Origin: RGIG7213 sp045124505
GTDB taxonomy: Bacteria > Bacillota > Clostridia > Oscillospirales > CAG-272
DNA length: 64,000 nt
Reading direction: 5' to 3'
Assembly (NCBI GenBank): GCA_045124505.1
Contig: JBGVLZ010000090.1
Location: forward strand, 61,174 to 125,173
How positions within the stretch are numbered: the stretch's first letter is position 1; each line of letters opens with the position of its first letter. The notes below the pieces were generated by a model that saw only the letters and a list, made by a program, of their open reading frames with translations, did no database searches and had not been told where the DNA came from. The position numbers and the translations under genes were made by a program. Below are positions 63,211 to 64,000 of this stretch, one piece after another.

Positions 63211-63247
63211 ACACCCGAAAGGCAACACCTTTCGGGTGTTTTTTTAT
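63211..63247 (+). terminator. Terminator of fucI
   Basis: ACACCCGAAAGG (63211-63222) with CCTTTCGGGTGT (63228-63239), then seven Ts. Confidence 0.9.
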
Positions 63248-63335
63248 CATTTAATGTAACACTGCAAGGAAGCATTTTATAATGCAACAAGACATGATCA
63301 AAAAAGAATAATTTGTAAATTGCACAGAACATCTG

Positions 63336-63394
63336 TTGACAAGTGTATACACTTGTGATATATTATAATTACAGTAGGCATATGTCGACAGATG
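63336..63394 (+). promoter_or_regulatory. Promoter and operators of the BlaI-like gene
   Basis: TTGACA (63336-63341), 17 bases, TATATT (63359-63364). The perfect 18-base palindrome ACAAGTGTATACACTTGT (63339-63356) overlaps the -35, a classic repressor site. A second, imperfect palindrome (CATATGTCGACAGATG, 63379-63394) lies at the start of the transcript. Both are likely targets of the repressor they precede. Confidence 0.65.
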
Positions 63395-63403
63395 GAGGTA
63401 TAT

Positions 63404-63787
63404 ATGGGAAATATTACATTATCAGATGGAGAATGGAAAATAATGAAGCTGTTGTGGGCAACACCTTCTCTTTCTCTGCGGGAAATCACAAACGCACTTG
63501 ACGAAGAAACGGGATGGTCACGTCCGACAGTTCATGTTATGCTCAAACGCTTGATGGAAAAGGGCGCAATAGGGCTTGACCACAGCGAAAAGATACAAAA
63601 GTACTATCCGATTACAGAACGATGTGAAATAGCACCGAGGGAAACAGAATCTTTTTTAAACCGAGTATATGACGGCAGTATCGGAATGCTGTTTGCGTCA
63701 CTTACCGAAAGAAGAAGGCTTTCAGAGGAGGATATAGCAGAACTGCGTGAGATCCTTAACGATGCTGAAAAAAAGAAAGAGGAATGA
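63404..63787 (+). CDS. BlaI/MecI/CopY-family repressor
   Basis: A 127-residue winged-helix repressor. LSDGEWKIMKLLWATPSLSLREITNALDEETGWSRPTVHVMLKRLMEKGAIG is the DNA-binding half, the C-terminal helices (about 90-125) dimerise. GGAGG sits at the right distance for ATG 63404; the earlier ATG overlaps it. Usually inactivated by proteolysis triggered by the sensor protease encoded next. Confidence 0.9.
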   Translation: MGNITLSDGEWKIMKLLWATPSLSLREITNALDEETGWSRPTVHVMLKRLMEKGAIGLDHSEKIQKYYPITERCEIAPRETESFLNRVYDGSIGMLFASLTERRRLSEEDIAELREILNDAEKKKEE

Positions 63788-63790
63788 TCT

Positions 63791-64000
63791 ATGGCAGAAT
63801 ATCTATTATCAGTATCATTTTTAATAGTTGCCGTTCTTTTGATAAGGGGGATTTTTCGAAAAACTGTGTCACCGAGGGTGATATATGCGCTGTGGCTCGT
63901 TGTGGTCATAAGAATGATATTGCCTGTCAGCCTTTTCGAAGTCAGTATTACAGTTCCGAAATTTTTACGCACTGAACAAAATACGCAAAATCAACAAACA
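63791..64000 (+). CDS. BlaR1/MecR1-like M56 peptidase, N-terminal fragment
   Basis: Starts ATG 63791 behind GAGGA, three bases after the repressor stop, and runs off the window. The 70 residues visible have two TMs (YLLSVSFLIVAVLLI and YALWLVVVIRMILPVSLF), including the ALWxxVxxRMxLP pattern typical of M56 peptidases. The zinc site lies beyond the window. Probably the signal-transducing partner of the repressor. Confidence 0.75.
   Translation, partial: MAEYLLSVSFLIVAVLLIRGIFRKTVSPRVIYALWLVVVIRMILPVSLFEVSITVPKFLRTEQNTQNQQT

Overview
The window looks like a chromosomal segment of a spore-forming, anaerobic Clostridia bacterium, most likely an uncultured gut or rumen lineage near the Oscillospirales/Ruminococcaceae. 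Evidence: a spoIIGA-sigE sporulation pair, two T-box riboswitches, consensus sigma-A promoters (TTGACA, 17 bp, TATAAT), an indirect tRNA amidation operon (aspS-gatCAB), a fused ECF ATPase, a V-type ATPase, and low-to-moderate GC. I see no phage, plasmid, CRISPR or rRNA genes. The species cannot be named from the sequence alone.

Layout. 1-1.8 kb: the end of a sortase/pilin surface module. 1.9-3.2 kb: an asparaginase and a small XRE regulator. 3.3-8.3 kb: a T-box with overlapping Glu/Asn codons controls aspS-gatC-gatA-gatB; the GatA here is short and appears to have lost its whole amidase triad. 8.35-8.73 kb: a MITE-like repeat and a four-armed palindrome. 8.8-11.5 kb: a TetR-ABC exporter-methyltransferase operon. 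11.6-14.2 kb: a second T-box (candidate Ile codon) controls an unusual HTH-cupin-acyl-CoA synthetase fusion. 14.4-16.4 kb: a small regulator, ychF, a cluster of hairpins and tRNA-Thr. 16.4-26.0 kb: an oxidoreductase, sigE-spoIIGA and a giant cyclic beta-1,2-glucan synthase-like gene. 26.0-31.3 kb: uvrC coupled to a complete ECF vitamin transporter, preceded by ptsH. 31.5-39.0 kb (all minus): two DUF4330-like proteins, an O-antigen-ligase-like membrane protein, trmD, rimM, trxA, a TepA-like ClpP protease and comEC. 39.1-39.6 kb: tRNA-Leu with a truncated upstream copy. 39.6-47.0 kb: a V-type ATPase operon E-DUF2764-A-B-D-I-K with Na+-type K residues and a structured leader. 47.1-54.3 kb: a GH3 glucosidase, two extracytoplasmic proteins of unknown role and a two-component system. 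54.5-63.2 kb: an L-fucose-type locus (FucU, YgjV, AraC regulator, RbsA/RbsC/binding protein, FucI). 63.3 kb to the end: a BlaI-BlaR1-type repressor and sensor, the latter cut by the window edge.

Most notable: (i) the degenerate GatA in an otherwise normal transamidation operon under a T-box that could read both tRNA-Glu and tRNA-Asn; (ii) a T-box controlling a regulator-enzyme fusion of the acyl-CoA synthetase family, which suggests synthesis of an amino acid from an exogenous carboxylic acid; (iii) a conserved terminator-plus-hairpin-array module lying downstream of both tRNA genes in the same order; (iv) a Bacteroidetes/spirochaete-style V-ATPase operon with an unassigned leader RNA.
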